Source: Dryocola sp031988645 (GTDB lineage: Bacteria > Pseudomonadota > Gammaproteobacteria > Enterobacterales > Enterobacteriaceae). From it: a DNA stretch of 64,000 nucleotides. Numbering within the stretch: the first letter of the stretch is position 1; the number at the start of each line of letters is the position of its first letter. The notes beneath the pieces are model-generated. The model made no database searches and was not told the origin of the DNA. It was given only the letters and a program-made list of their open reading frames with translations. Below, one piece after another: positions 48,719-58,824 of the stretch. The stretch spans positions 1,860,001 to 1,924,000 of the forward strand of contig NZ_CP150452.1 in assembly GCF_051307045.1 (NCBI RefSeq), given 5' to 3'. Made by a program: the position numbers and the translations under genes.

Positions 48719-51152
48719 TCAAAGTGTGTGTTCTGTTCGGGCTATAATATCATCCTGCGCGTCCGGAGATAAGGCCGTAAAGAATGCCGAGTAACCTGCT
48801 ACGCGTACCACTAAATCGCGATACTTATCAGGATGTTGTTTCGCATCTAACAGCGTTTCCCTTGAGACTATGTTGTATTGCACATGCCAGCCTTTGTGCG
48901 CCTCGAAGAAGGTGCGCAGCATAAACATCAGTTTTTCCCTGTCGCGCGGGTTATCAAGCGTGGAAGGATTCAGCTTCTGGTTGAGCAGCACGCCGCCCAG
49001 AATCTTGCTGGTTGGCAGCTTGCTAACGGAGCTGATTACCGCCGTCGGTCCCAGCCTGTCGGTGCCGGAGGCCGGGCTCGCGCCTTCCGCCAGCGGGGTC
49101 GTTGCTTTGCGTCCGTCAGGCGTCGCCATGGTCGCCGCGCCGAAGGGAACGTTAGCGGAAATTGATGACGTGCCCGCGTAATAGGTGCCGCCAATCGGCC
49201 CGCGGCCAAAGCGGGTATTGTGATACTGCTTAAGCTCGTCGATATAGGTCTGGTAGGCGCGGGGCCAGCAGCAGATCCACCTCATCTTCGTCGTTGCCGT
49301 ACTTAGGCGCGCCGTTAATCAGACGCTGGCGTAACTGCTCGCCGCTAAGGCCTGCAAAATCATTCGCCAGCGCCTCAGCCAGCTGCTGTTGACCAATAGC
49401 GCCTTGCTCGAAGACCAGTTTACGCACCGCAGCAAGGCCGTTGCCGAGGTTAGCGATGCCCACCTGCAGGCCGGAAACCCAGTCATATTTCGCGCCGCCT
49501 TGCTTAATGCTTTTACCGCGTTCAATGCAGTCGTCCACCAGAGCGGAGCAGAGGATATCGTGGGCGTTCTCTTCCAGAACCGTATCCACCACGCACTCGA
49601 TTTCGATGGATTTTTGCGTGTAGTAACGGATTTGCTCATCCCACGCGGCCATCACTTCATCGAAGCCGTTGAAATTACCTTGTGAAAGCGCCTTTTCCTG
49701 CGGCAGGAAAACCTTGCCGCTGGTGGCGTCGCGGCCGTGCTCAAGGGTTGCCAGCATCACGCGGGCAAAGTTGATAAAGCTCATACCGGTACAGCGATAG
49801 CCCCATTTGCCGCCGACGGCGGTTTCGATGCAGCCAATCGCCGCATAGTCATAGGCATCCTCGCGGCTTACGCCCAGGCGGATGAATTCGTCGATAACAA
49901 TCTCATCGTTATTGAAGGCCGGCATGCCAAAACCGCAGCGAATCACCTGTACGCAGGCGTCGAGGAAGTCATTGCTCATCCCGGCGTGGTAACGCACGCT
50001 GAGGTTGGGCTGGGTGGATCGCAGCTGGCCGCAGGATTCCAGCACCGCATAAGAAAGCGGGTTCACCGCGTCAGTCGCCTCGCCGTTAAGCAGCCTTTGG
50101 CCGCCGATGGTCACGTTCTGGTAAAGCGGGCTGCCGGCGGACGCCCTGGAGTGCGAACCAGAGCGGATCTTGTTCACCTCCAGCAGCTTCAACCAGCAGC
50201 TTTGCAGCAGTTCAATCGCCTGGTCGCGGCCAAGCGTCTGCTCAAGCTCAACGTCGCGGCGATACCACGGATAGAGATACTGATCCAGGCGGCCGAACGA
50301 AACGGAGTGGCCGTTGGATTCAATCTGCAGCACCAGCTGCACGAAGTAACTCAGCTGCAGGGCCTGCCAGAAAGATTTTGGTGGCTGATGCGCAATGTGC
50401 TCGCAGTTTTCCGCCATCGCCAGCAGCTCATCGCGACGAGCCGCTCTTGTCTCTTTGCCCGCCATTTCTTTCGCCAGCGCCGCGTAACGCAGGATATGGT
50501 CGCTTAACGCTGCGAAAGTGATAGCGATGGCTTTCAGGAACTGCTCTTTGTGCAGATCGTCCCAGTCGGTGAGGTGCAGACGCTCGCGGCGATCGGCCAC
50601 TTTTTCGCGCAGGCCGTCAAGCCCCAGCTCCAGCAGCTGCGGGAAGTTCACCGCGAGATGCGCGTCGCCCGACGTCATATTGCCTTCGGCTTTAATGATG
50701 CCGGTTGCCAGCAGCGCTTTTTGCTCGTCGGTAAACATGCCGTAGCAGCGATCCTGCACCGTCTGGCCGCGCCACCACGGGCAGATCTCATGCATCACGG
50801 CTTTATCTTCAGCGGTAATGGTAAAGCCCGCGCCCGGACGATCGCCAAGCTCGTCGATCTCGGTTTCAATCCATCCCACGGTATATTCCGGGAAGAAGGG
50901 CGCGCCGCGCACGTGGCTTGCCTGGTTGCCGATAATCAGCTCGTCGTGTTTGATCCAGATAGTGCGCTCGGCCAGGTGATGGGCCAGCGCCAGCGCGCGA
51001 CGAACCGGCAGCGGCTTATCCTGATGCTGCTGATAAACGGCGGTGTAGTGCTGCGCGCGTTCGGTGCAAACCGGCGGCTTAACGATGTGGATCAGCGCTT
51101 CCTTATGGGCTTGAATGCGCGGGCTGAGAAAATTCAGGTTCAGTTCGGTCAT
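48719..51152 (-). CDS. pflF: Glycyl radical enzyme PflF (YbiW) (frameshifted in this sequence)
   Basis: This matches E. coli YbiW/PflF, annotated as a putative formate lyase but closer to glycerol/diol dehydratases. The active-site cysteine is in AAIGCIETAVGG (GCxE, as in dehydratases, rather than the Cys-Cys of PflB) and the radical glycine in VVRVAGYSAFF. The frame breaks at GGGGCC 49261-49266; removing one base restores LLLARAYQTYIDELK and 810 residues, the E. coli length. The activase gene lies five bases upstream. Oxygen-sensitive, so it should act anaerobically. The true substrate is unknown. Confidence 0.92.
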
Positions 51153-51157
51153 GATGG

Positions 51158-52063
51158 TTATCCTCGAATCCAGGCGGTCATTCCTTTCTGGCTGGCGTAT
51201 TGCCCGGCAAATTGCAGCAGCCCGGGCGCGTCAAGAGGCTGATGCGCCGCCAGATAGGGAACGTTCAGGAGTTTGTATTTGTTGATACCTAAGGTGTGAT
51301 AGGGCAAAAAATGGATCGCTTTAGCGCCGATTTCGTCGGCGGCAAAATCGCTGATGGCGCGAATAGACTGTTCATCCGCATTAAAATCGGGGATCAGCGG
51401 GACGCGAACGGTCATTTCCACGCCGCGTGCGGCCAGCTTGCGGAAGTTATCCAGCACCCGTTCCGCGTGGCCGTCGGTCCATTGCTGAAAGCGCTGCTTA
51501 TCCACATGCTTTAAGTCCGCAAGCAGCAGATCCAGATAGGGCAAAGAAGGTTCGATATACTTCCAGGGCACGTGCAGGCAGGATTCGACGGCGGTATGAA
51601 TTCCGGCCTCCTTGCTGCGCTGCAGTAAAGTCCGCGCCATGTCGGGCTGCATAAAAGGTTCGCCGCCGGAAAGCGTAATGCCGCCGCCGCTGCGATCGTA
51701 AAAAGGTTTATCCCGCAGCACCTTTTCCATGATGGCGTCGGCGCTTTGCGTTTCGCCACAAACGGCCAGCGCCTGGGTGGGGCAGCAGTCGACGAGGGCA
51801 CCCGCGTGGGCCGGGGTAAGCTTTTCGCGGGCGATAATCAGCTTTTCATCGAGACGAGAAATCATCTGTGGGGCCGCTTGCTGGCACAGATCGCAGCCCG
51901 TGAGGCAAAGCCGTTCGTCGAATAAAATATCCTGCGTGCGCGAGCGGCTCTCCGGATTCTGACACCAGCGGCAGCCGAGCGAGCAGCCTTTAAGGAACAC
52001 CACGGTACGGATGCCCGGACCGTCATGCGTGGAGTAACGCTGGATGTTAAAAAGCATAGTCAC
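51158..52063 (-). CDS. pflE: Glycyl-radical enzyme activase PflE (YbiY)
   Basis: The 301-residue radical SAM protein has the CxxxCxxC site in KGCSLGCRWCQNPE and an inserted ferredoxin-like region with cysteines (LCLTGCDLCQQA and VDCCPTQALAVCG), as in dehydratase activases. The GGE-type SAM motif is ITLSGGEPFMQP. It installs the glycyl radical on PflF, encoded just downstream. It is divergent from fsaA with a palindrome between them. Confidence 0.92.
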   Translation of the reverse strand: MTMLFNIQRYSTHDGPGIRTVVFLKGCSLGCRWCQNPESRSRTQDILFDERLCLTGCDLCQQAAPQMISRLDEKLIIAREKLTPAHAGALVDCCPTQALAVCGETQSADAIMEKVLRDKPFYDRSGGGITLSGGEPFMQPDMARTLLQRSKEAGIHTAVESCLHVPWKYIEPSLPYLDLLLADLKHVDKQRFQQWTDGHAERVLDNFRKLAARGVEMTVRVPLIPDFNADEQSIRAISDFAADEIGAKAIHFLPYHTLGINKYKLLNVPYLAAHQPLDAPGLLQFAGQYASQKGMTAWIRG

Positions 52064-52092
52064 GCCCTCATCTTTCTTTCGTAAATTAAATT

Positions 52093-52108
52093 ACTTTCGA
52101 ATGAAAGT
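52093..52108. promoter_or_regulatory. Candidate DeoR-type (YciT) operator between pflE and fsaA
   Basis: ACTTTC and GAAAGT flank GAAT. A further CTTTCTTTCG lies at 52072-52081. CTTTCG-like repeats are common in operators of the DeoR family. Placed between divergent pflE and fsaA, with yciT at the end of the pflE unit, they are a natural target for YciT. Inferred. Confidence 0.55.
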
Positions 52109-52189
52109 TTTATTGATATCGATCAGCTAAAGATCGGAAGGCGAAGCTATGATGGCGACAATGAGATCTGACACGAATCTGGAGAGTTT

Positions 52190-52852
52190 ATGGAACTGTA
52201 TTTAGACACGGCCGACGTAGCTGCCGTTAAGCGCTTAGCCCGGGTACTGCCGCTGCAGGGAGTGACGACCAATCCTTCGATCATCGCTAAAGAGGGAAAA
52301 TCTCTTTGGGAAGTGCTGCCGGCGCTGCGGGATGCGCTGGGCGGTGAGGGCAGGTTATTTGCGCAGGTTATTGCCGCAGGCGCCGACGAAATGGTGCGCG
52401 AAGCGCAGCTGCTGACCAGCCGCGTGCCGGGCCTGGTGGTGAAAGTGCCAACCACGGTGGAAGGCCTGGCGGCGATGAAACAGTTAAAAGCGCAGGGGAT
52501 CCCTACGCTGGGCACGGCGGTGTACGGCGCGGCCCAGGGGCTGCTGGCCGCGCTGGCCGGCGCGGAATATGTCGCGCCGTATGTAAACCGCCTGGACGCC
52601 CAGGGCGGCGACGGCATCCAGATGGTGCAGGATTTACAGCAGCTGCTGACGCTGCACGCGCCGCATGCGAAAGTGCTGGCCGCAAGCTTCCGCACGCCGC
52701 ACCAGGCGATGTCGTGCCTGCTGGCCGGCTGCGAGGCCGTGACGCTGCCGGTAGACGTGGCCGATCAGATGTTAACCACGCCCGCCGTTAACGCGGCCAT
52801 CGCCACCTTTGAAAAAGACTGGCAGGGCGCGTTTGGCTCCCTGACGCTGTAG
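52190..52852 (+). CDS. fsaA: Fructose-6-phosphate aldolase (FsaA-like)
   Basis: The 220-residue transaldolase-family class I aldolase cleaves fructose 6-phosphate to dihydroxyacetone and glyceraldehyde 3-phosphate, and acts on related donors. The Schiff-base lysine is in LVVKVPTTVEGL, and MELYLDTADVAAV, GVTTNPSI and GIPTLGTAVYGAAQG are family blocks. In E. coli fsaA also neighbours ybiW/ybiY, so this module has moved as a unit. FsaA and FsaB are similar; the ybiWY context favours FsaA. Confidence 0.9.
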   Translation: MELYLDTADVAAVKRLARVLPLQGVTTNPSIIAKEGKSLWEVLPALRDALGGEGRLFAQVIAAGADEMVREAQLLTSRVPGLVVKVPTTVEGLAAMKQLKAQGIPTLGTAVYGAAQGLLAALAGAEYVAPYVNRLDAQGGDGIQMVQDLQQLLTLHAPHAKVLAASFRTPHQAMSCLLAGCEAVTLPVDVADQMLTTPAVNAAIATFEKDWQGAFGSLTL

Positions 52853-52864
52853 CCCGCTTTCGCA

Positions 52865-52890
52865 GGGTGGATAGGCGCCATCCACCCTTG
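52865..52890. terminator. Terminator between fsaA and yciZ
   Basis: GGGTGGAT and ATCCACCC form a perfect stem around AGGCGCC, followed by TTGTTT on the fsaA side. Confidence 0.7.
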
Positions 52891-52904
52891 TTTCAACGAA
52901 GCGC

Positions 52905-53087
52905 TTAAATTTCCCACGGCGATTTTTTCAACTCGCCGTCGGCCGTCTCTTCGCCATTGGCGATGCTCAATAACTCCGCTTTCAAAATTTCCAGGTTATT
53001 CATCGCCGAGGCCTGATCGCCGCCGACCAGAATATCCAGTACCGTATCAATACGCTTAGCGAGCTGCCGGGGGTCCACTGTAGCCAT
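52905..53087 (-). CDS. yciZ: UPF0509 family protein YciZ
   Basis: The 60-residue protein starts at ATG 53087 (MATVDPRQLAKRIDTVLDIL) and ends in KKSPWEI. It resembles E. coli YciZ, which follows yciT directly there. A longer frame with an AT-rich N-terminus is not supported. Function is unknown. Its position shows that the pflEF-fsaA module lies between yciT and yciZ. Confidence 0.87.
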   Translation of the reverse strand: MATVDPRQLAKRIDTVLDILVGGDQASAMNNLEILKAELLSIANGEETADGELKKSPWEI

Positions 53088-53182
53088 AATGCATCCTGTT
53101 AGAGTCAAAAACGAACGACGAAAGAATAATGCAAATTTTACGCATTTCCTCAGTAGATTATCGAACAACTTATAAATATTCA

Positions 53183-53749
53183 TCAACCGGACCTGCGCCT
53201 TGCCCGCGCGTTAAGCAGCCTTTGGGCGAGGCGTAAATCAGTCAGCGCGTCGATATCGCGCACCACGCCGGCATCGGAGAGCGAAAGATCCAGCACCTTC
53301 CCGCGCAGCCGTGAATCCCGCACGATTTCGCGGGCGCCCGCGTCGCCGCGCAGGGCGGTAAGCGAAGCAATATATTCACGCCGGAACCCAACCGGGTGGC
53401 CCTGGCGCTGGCGGTAATGCGGCACAACGACGGGTTTTTTACTCAGCGCCTCGGCGACGCGCCGCAGTGAAGCAGGGCGGATTAGCGGCAGATCGGCGGG
53501 CAGAATAAGCCAGCCCGATGCGTTTGCGGTCGCCTGAACGCCCATCGCGATAGAGTCTCCCATGCCGCGGGTGCCGCCCTCGGGCTTCACAAGATGCCAT
53601 GCCAGGCCGGATGATTTTACCGCCTGCAGCACGTGCCACAGCACGGGCTGGCCGCTGAGAAGCGCGTCCAGCTTGTGCGTCGTCGCCCCGGAGGCGAGAA
53701 ACCTTTCTCCTTTCCCCGCCGCGAGGATAATGACCGCCGGGGAATCCAT
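53183..53749 (-). CDS. MocA-like molybdenum cofactor nucleotidyltransferase
   Basis: The 188-residue protein has the nucleotidyltransferase signature VIILAAGKGERFLASG and LPADLPLIRP as in MocA/MobA. MocA makes the cytosine dinucleotide form of the molybdenum cofactor used by PaoABC-type enzymes. Its ATG overlaps the XdhC-like stop by one base, and it is the last gene of the pao operon, which supports a role in supplying the cofactor to PaoC. A MobA-type activity is not excluded. Confidence 0.85.
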   Translation of the reverse strand: MDSPAVIILAAGKGERFLASGATTHKLDALLSGQPVLWHVLQAVKSSGLAWHLVKPEGGTRGMGDSIAMGVQATANASGWLILPADLPLIRPASLRRVAEALSKKPVVVPHYRQRQGHPVGFRREYIASLTALRGDAGAREIVRDSRLRGKVLDLSLSDAGVVRDIDALTDLRLAQRLLNARARRRSG

Positions 53750-54711
53750 CAGCTCGTTTTCTCTTTGTCGCTCGTACCGCCGAGGCGCGTCGCTGCCACC
53801 TCGGCCAGAACAGAAAGGGCCAGCGAGTGCGCATCGCGCGCTTTGGGGAAAATCCCTATCGGCGCCCTGATTCGGTCGATGTCCTGTTCAGACCAGCCAA
53901 GCGCAGATAGCTTCTGCACGCGATCGCGGTGGGTTCGTCTGCTGCCCAGCGCGCCGATGTAAAACGGCCTTGCGGCCAGCGCGGCCTGCAGGACAGGCAG
54001 CTCCCGGTTAAGATCGTGATAGAGCAGGATGACCGCCGTATCTGAATCGATATCCGGGGACGAGGCTTGCAGCATGGTGCCGTCGCTGGCGTACACCTCA
54101 TAGCCCGCGGCCCTCGCCAGCCCGGCGGTGACCTCTGCTTCGATAGAACGGCCATAAACGATGACGCGGGCGCAGGGCTGATAGCCGATTTCAAAAAACG
54201 CGTCGTTCCAGCCCGTTTGCGCAGCGGGCGTAACGCACTGCAGGGTTTGTAAACTGCGGTGATAGCGCAGGCCCGCTGAGCTGCGCCTTTCCAGAGCATC
54301 CAGTACGGCCAGCAGCGGCCGGGGGCTGCGTAGTTTGTGAATGCTCAGGGTAATGCTGCCTCCGCAGGGCAGGACGATGTCAAACCAGGGCGATCCCTTG
54401 CCGTAAACCACCATGCGGTCTTTTCCGGTGCTGATAACCGCCATCGCCTCGTAGGCGACGGCGGCCTCGACGCAGCCGCCGGAGACAAAGCCGCAGTATA
54501 AGCCGTCTTCTCTTACGGCCATCTGCGCCCCCAGCGCGCGCGCGCCGCCGCCGCGGATATCAACCAGCGTCACCAGGGCGACGGCGACGCCTGCGGCGGC
54601 GGCTTTGGCCGCGAAGCGCAGCACCTCAACGCTGTTGTCGGTTAAAAACGCCTGCCTGGGCGTGAGCAAATCGTCATCTGCCTGTTTGATCAGGGAAGAT
54701 TGTTGCGCCAT
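53749..54711 (-). CDS. XdhC-like molybdenum cofactor insertion protein (PaoD-like)
   Basis: The 320-residue XdhC/CoxI-family protein has an N-terminal XdhC_CoxI domain (GVAVALVTLVDIRGGGARAL, CGFVSGGCVEAAV) and a C-terminal Rossmann domain (ALGSRRTHRDRVQKL, then APIGI). These chaperones sulphurate and insert the molybdenum cofactor into xanthine dehydrogenase-type enzymes. It sits after paoC, in the place of paoD in E. coli, and has about the same length. Confidence 0.87.
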   Translation of the reverse strand: MAQQSSLIKQADDDLLTPRQAFLTDNSVEVLRFAAKAAAAGVAVALVTLVDIRGGGARALGAQMAVREDGLYCGFVSGGCVEAAVAYEAMAVISTGKDRMVVYGKGSPWFDIVLPCGGSITLSIHKLRSPRPLLAVLDALERRSSAGLRYHRSLQTLQCVTPAAQTGWNDAFFEIGYQPCARVIVYGRSIEAEVTAGLARAAGYEVYASDGTMLQASSPDIDSDTAVILLYHDLNRELPVLQAALAARPFYIGALGSRRTHRDRVQKLSALGWSEQDIDRIRAPIGIFPKARDAHSLALSVLAEVAATRLGGTSDKEKTS

Positions 54712-54748
54712 AGCTTATCTGTCCTCCGGTGAACTTTGGTTTGCTCCG

Positions 54749-56949
54749 TCAAATTTCGGTCGGCAAACCCTTCAGCAGCTTATCGAGCGTGATGGGATAG
54801 TCCCGGACCCGCACGCCGGTGGCGTTATAAACGGCATTGGCGATAGCCGCGCTTACCCCGCACAAGCCCAGCTCGCCCACGCCTTTGGCCTTCATCGGCG
54901 ACGAAACGGGATCGGTATCGTCAAGGAAAATGACCTCCTGGTCTGGGATATCGGCATGAACCGGTACCTCGTAGCCGGCCAGATCGTGGTTGACGAAATA
55001 CCCCAGCCGCGTATCGACAGACAGCTCCTCCATCAGCGCCGCGCCTACGCCCATGGTCATGGCGCCGATAACCTGGCTGCGCGCCGTTTTAGGATTAAGG
55101 ATGCGGCCCGCGGCGCACACGGCCAGCATGCGGCGAACGCGGATTTCACCGGTCGCCACGTCCACCCCGACCTCAATGAAATGCGCGGCGAAGGTGGACT
55201 GCTGGTACTCCTTATCGAGTCCGCCGAATTCGATGCTGTCCTCAACGGTAAGCGTGCCGTCGGCGGCAGCCTGCATCAGCGGAGCGCTGCGCTCCCCGGA
55301 GCGAATCTGCTCATCGGCGAAAACCGCCTCGTTCGGGTCGAAGCCGAGCTTTTTCGCCGCCGCTTCGCGCAGCCCGACGCAGGCCGCATACACCCCCGCC
55401 GTTGAGGTGTTGGCTCCCCATTGCCCGCCCGAACCGGCAGAAACCGGGAAGTCGGAATCTCCCAGGCGCACCACCACTTTTTCCAGCGGCACGCCCATCA
55501 TTTCGGCCGCGGTCTGGGCAATGATGGTGTAGCTGCCCGTGCCGATATCCGTCATGTCGGTTTCAACCGTCACCGTGCCCCGGGCGTCAAGATGAACGCG
55601 CGCGCCGGATTTCATCACCAGGTTGTTGCGAAAGCCGGCGGCAACGCCTGTGCCGATCAGCCAGCGGCCGTCCCGCACCTGCGCAGGCCTGGCGCTGCGG
55701 CTGCTCCAGCCAAATCGCTCCGCTCCCGTGCGCAGGCATTGGATCAGCTGGCGCCGTGAAAAAAAGCGCTCCGGATGGGCGGGATCGACCTGGGTATCGT
55801 TAAGAATTCGGAACTCGACTGGGTCGATTCTGGCCTTCTCGGCCATCTCGTCGATGGCGATTTCCAGCGCCATCAGGCCCGGCGTTTCTCCGGGGGCGCG
55901 CATGGCGTTGCCTTCCGGCAGGTCGAGCTGCGCCAGCCGCAGCCCGGTATGGCGGTTAGCGCCGGCGTAAAGAAGCTCGGACTGCTGAACCGCGGTTTCC
56001 GGCTCGCCGCCGGCAAGGTTGCCCGACCAGCTTTCATGGGAGATGGCGGTGATCCGCCCGGATTCGTCCGTCCCTATGCGGATGTGCTGGATGGTCGCCG
56101 GGCGGTGCGTGGTATTGTTCGGAATAAACGGCCTTTGCAGGGCAACTTTCACCGGCCTTTTCACCGCGCGGGCGCCCAGCGCCGCCAGAAGAGCGTCGCT
56201 GCGCAGGAACAGCTTGCCGCCGAAGCCGCCGCCGATATAAGGCGAAATCACGCGCACCTTCTCCACGGGCAGCTTCAGCGTTGCCGCCAGATCTTTGCGG
56301 CACCAGTCAATCATCTGATTCGAGGTCCAGACGGTCAGCTTATCTCCTTCCCAGACGGCCATTGAGGCATGGGGCTCCATGGCCATGTGGCTCTGGTCGG
56401 GCGTGGTGTAGACGGCATCAAGCCGCACCGCAGACGCCCGGAAGGCGCTGGCGAAATCGCCCGTCGATTTGTCCGGGGTGCTTTCAGGCGGCGTGGTGAC
56501 GCTGGGTTTTTCCCGGGCAAGATCGTATGAGCCGTGTTCACGGTGATAATCGACCTGAATCAGCGCCGCCGCCGCGCAGGGCCCTGTTCGAAAGTTTCCG
56601 CGACGACCACGGCGATAGCCTGATGGTAGTGTTCAATTTCCGGGCCGCCCAAAAGGATCGCGGTGTTCTTTTCCCCTTTGCCGAGCGGACCGGCGTTATC
56701 GGCGGTGACGATGGCAAGCACGCCGGGCGCCTTGCGGGCGGCCTGCAGGTCAATGGAGCTGATGCGGCCCTTAGCGATGGCCGAACCGAGTATGTAGCCA
56801 TAGGCCGCGTCGGGCGCCTCGTCATGCCATTCATAGGCATAGTGGGCGGTTCCCGTGGTCTTTAGCGGCCCGTCAATACGATCGTGAGGATGGCCGACGA
56901 CCCTGAGCCTGTCGATTGGATTGTCTTTTGCGGGATTATCAAATTTCAT
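54749..56949 (-). CDS. paoC: Aldehyde oxidoreductase molybdenum subunit PaoC (frameshifted in this sequence)
   Basis: This is the large molybdopterin-cytosine-dinucleotide subunit of the periplasmic PaoABC enzyme, which oxidises aromatic aldehydes. The catalytic glutamate lies in KAKGVGELGLCGVSAA. The break is at CAGGGCCCTG, 56577-56586. Two extra bases there account for it: the expected text gives TFEQARAAAALIQV and 732 residues, the E. coli length. The rest is clean. It starts four bases after paoB. Confidence 0.93.
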
Positions 56950-56953
56950 CGCC

Positions 56954-57904
56954 TTAGGCCCTCGCTTCGGTCAGCACAGAGGCGAGCGTACGCTTCGCCA
57001 GCAGCAGCTTGTATTCGTTTTCCCGGGTTGGATGAGCATCTGCGAACAGCCGCTCATAAACCGCCTGGGCGCCTTGGGTCAGTTGCGCATCGGCCTCGTT
57101 AAGCCGCCACGGCTTGTGCGCCACGCCGCCCAGCGCCACGCGGCCGCTCCCGTCTGGCTGCACGATGGCGGCGACGGAAACCAGGGCGAAGGCGTAAGAG
57201 GCGCGATCGCGTACTTTGCGATAAATATGCGTGCCGCCTGAAGGAGGAGGCAGGGTGACGGCGGTAATCAGTTCGCCCGGCGACAGAGCGGTTTCGAGAT
57301 GGGGCGTGTTGCCCGGCGCGAGGTAGAAATCGGCGACAGGAATTGCGCGCGCTTTCCCGTCCGGATTAACCGTCTCCACAACGGCGTCGAGCAGGCGCAT
57401 GGCGACAGCCATATCGCTGGGATGGGTGGCGATACAGGCTTTGCTTGCGCCTACCACCGCATGCTGCCGGCTGAACCCCTCCAGCGCCGCGCAGCCGCTG
57501 CCGGGAAGACGCTTGTTGCAGGGCTGATTAGTATCGTAAAAGTAGGGACAGCGCGTGCGCTGGAGCAGGTTGCCGGCGGTGGTCGCCTTATTACGCAGCT
57601 GGCCCGAAGCGCCGGCAAGCAGCGCCCGCGAAAGCACGGCGTAGTCGCGGCGTATCCGCGGGTCGGCGGCCAGATCGGTGTTACGCACCAGCGCGCCGAT
57701 CCGCAGCCCTCCGTCGTCGGCCGGCTCAATTTTATCCAGCGCCAGGCCGTTAACGTCGATCAGATGGGCGGGGGCTTCTATCTCAAGCTTCATCAGATCG
57801 AGAAGATTGGTGCCGCCCGCGATAAATTTCGCGCCGGGTGTACGTCGGGCGCTTGCCGCCGCCTCGGCAGGCTTTTTCACGCGTTCGTAGGTAAAGGCTT
57901 TCAT
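56954..57904 (-). CDS. paoB: Aldehyde oxidoreductase FAD subunit PaoB
   Basis: This 316-residue FAD-binding subunit belongs to the xanthine dehydrogenase family (PCMH fold: AKFIAGGTNLLDLMKLE). It carries the extra [4Fe-4S] cluster loop typical of PaoB, with cysteines in RTRCPYFYDTNQPCNK and GSGCAALEG. It passes electrons between the molybdenum subunit, its clusters and FAD. The start overlaps the paoA stop. Confidence 0.93.
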   Translation of the reverse strand: MKAFTYERVKKPAEAAASARRTPGAKFIAGGTNLLDLMKLEIEAPAHLIDVNGLALDKIEPADDGGLRIGALVRNTDLAADPRIRRDYAVLSRALLAGASGQLRNKATTAGNLLQRTRCPYFYDTNQPCNKRLPGSGCAALEGFSRQHAVVGASKACIATHPSDMAVAMRLLDAVVETVNPDGKARAIPVADFYLAPGNTPHLETALSPGELITAVTLPPPSGGTHIYRKVRDRASYAFALVSVAAIVQPDGSGRVALGGVAHKPWRLNEADAQLTQGAQAVYERLFADAHPTRENEYKLLLAKRTLASVLTEARA

Positions 57905-58623
57905 GATTTCTGCTCCCCGGCTGCGTCTTCAATGGCGGCAAGAATGTTGGAGTAGGCTCCGCAGCGGCAGATATTGCCGCTCATGCGCTCACGTATTTCA
58001 TCCGCCGTGGCCTGCGGGGGCGACACCAGATCGAGGGTGACATAGCTTGGAATGCCCGCTTCAATTTCTTCAAGCACGGCTACGGAGGAGCAGATTTGCC
58101 CCGGCGTGCAGTAGCCGCACTGGTAGCCGTCATGTTTTACAAACGCGGCCTGCATGGGGTGCAGCCTGTCCGGCGTACCAAGGCCTTCGATAGTGGTGAT
58201 GTCGGCATCCTGATGCATTACCGCAAGCGTCAGGCATGAGTTGATGCGGCGGCCGTCCAGGATAACGGTACAGGCGCCGCACTGGCCGTGGTCGCACCCT
58301 TTTTTGGTCCCGGTAAGATGCAGATTCTCGCGTAGCGCATCCAGCAGCGTGGTGCGCGTATCGACTTCCAGCTGCCTCTCCTCGCCGTTTACTTTCAGCG
58401 TCAGGCGGACCATTTCAGGCGGCGTAACGGGCGTCTCGCCGGCGAAAGCGGGGGCGTGAGGCATAGCCGCCACGGCCGCCGTTGCCGCACCGGCTTTCAC
58501 CAGCTCCCGCCTCGTCAGGCTAAGGGGATGCTGTTCAGCATCCTGCGCGTTGTTATTACCGTTCGTGCTGCCGCCCGTCTCTTGCAGGCGGCTTTTATTC
58601 GCTTTGTTGCCCAGGTTGCTCAT
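57901..58623 (-). CDS. paoA: Aldehyde oxidoreductase [2Fe-2S] subunit PaoA, Tat-exported
   Basis: The 240-residue small subunit begins with an N-terminal region containing a twin-arginine motif (SLTRRELVKAG) and a hydrophobic Ala-rich stretch, so the assembled PaoABC complex is exported to the periplasm by Tat. Two [2Fe-2S] clusters are bound by CDHGQCGACTV with upstream cysteines and by GYCTPGQICSS with CRCGAYSN. It starts the paoABC-xdhC-mocA operon. Confidence 0.94.
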   Translation of the reverse strand: MSNLGNKANKSRLQETGGSTNGNNNAQDAEQHPLSLTRRELVKAGAATAAVAAMPHAPAFAGETPVTPPEMVRLTLKVNGEERQLEVDTRTTLLDALRENLHLTGTKKGCDHGQCGACTVILDGRRINSCLTLAVMHQDADITTIEGLGTPDRLHPMQAAFVKHDGYQCGYCTPGQICSSVAVLEEIEAGIPSYVTLDLVSPPQATADEIRERMSGNICRCGAYSNILAAIEDAAGEQKS

Positions 58624-58824
58624 ACCAGGCCTCCAGTATTCTGAAAGTTAAACCAGTCAAAATGCGGACGCTTTCCGCTGCGCACCGCGCAAATTTTTAT
58701 AACGAACATTTAATAATAGACGGCGCTGGCGCTGGGGTTATTCCTGTCGTCCGAATCCTGAGATGAAAGGCGTTCACTTACGGGAGGTCGCGGGATCCGT
58801 TCTGAACCGCTAACCGGCTGTTAG

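Noticed and set aside
53088..53186. Longer YciZ N-terminus
   Set aside because: The additional 33 residues are AT-rich, hydrophobic and unlike YciZ; MATVDPRQ fits the family start.
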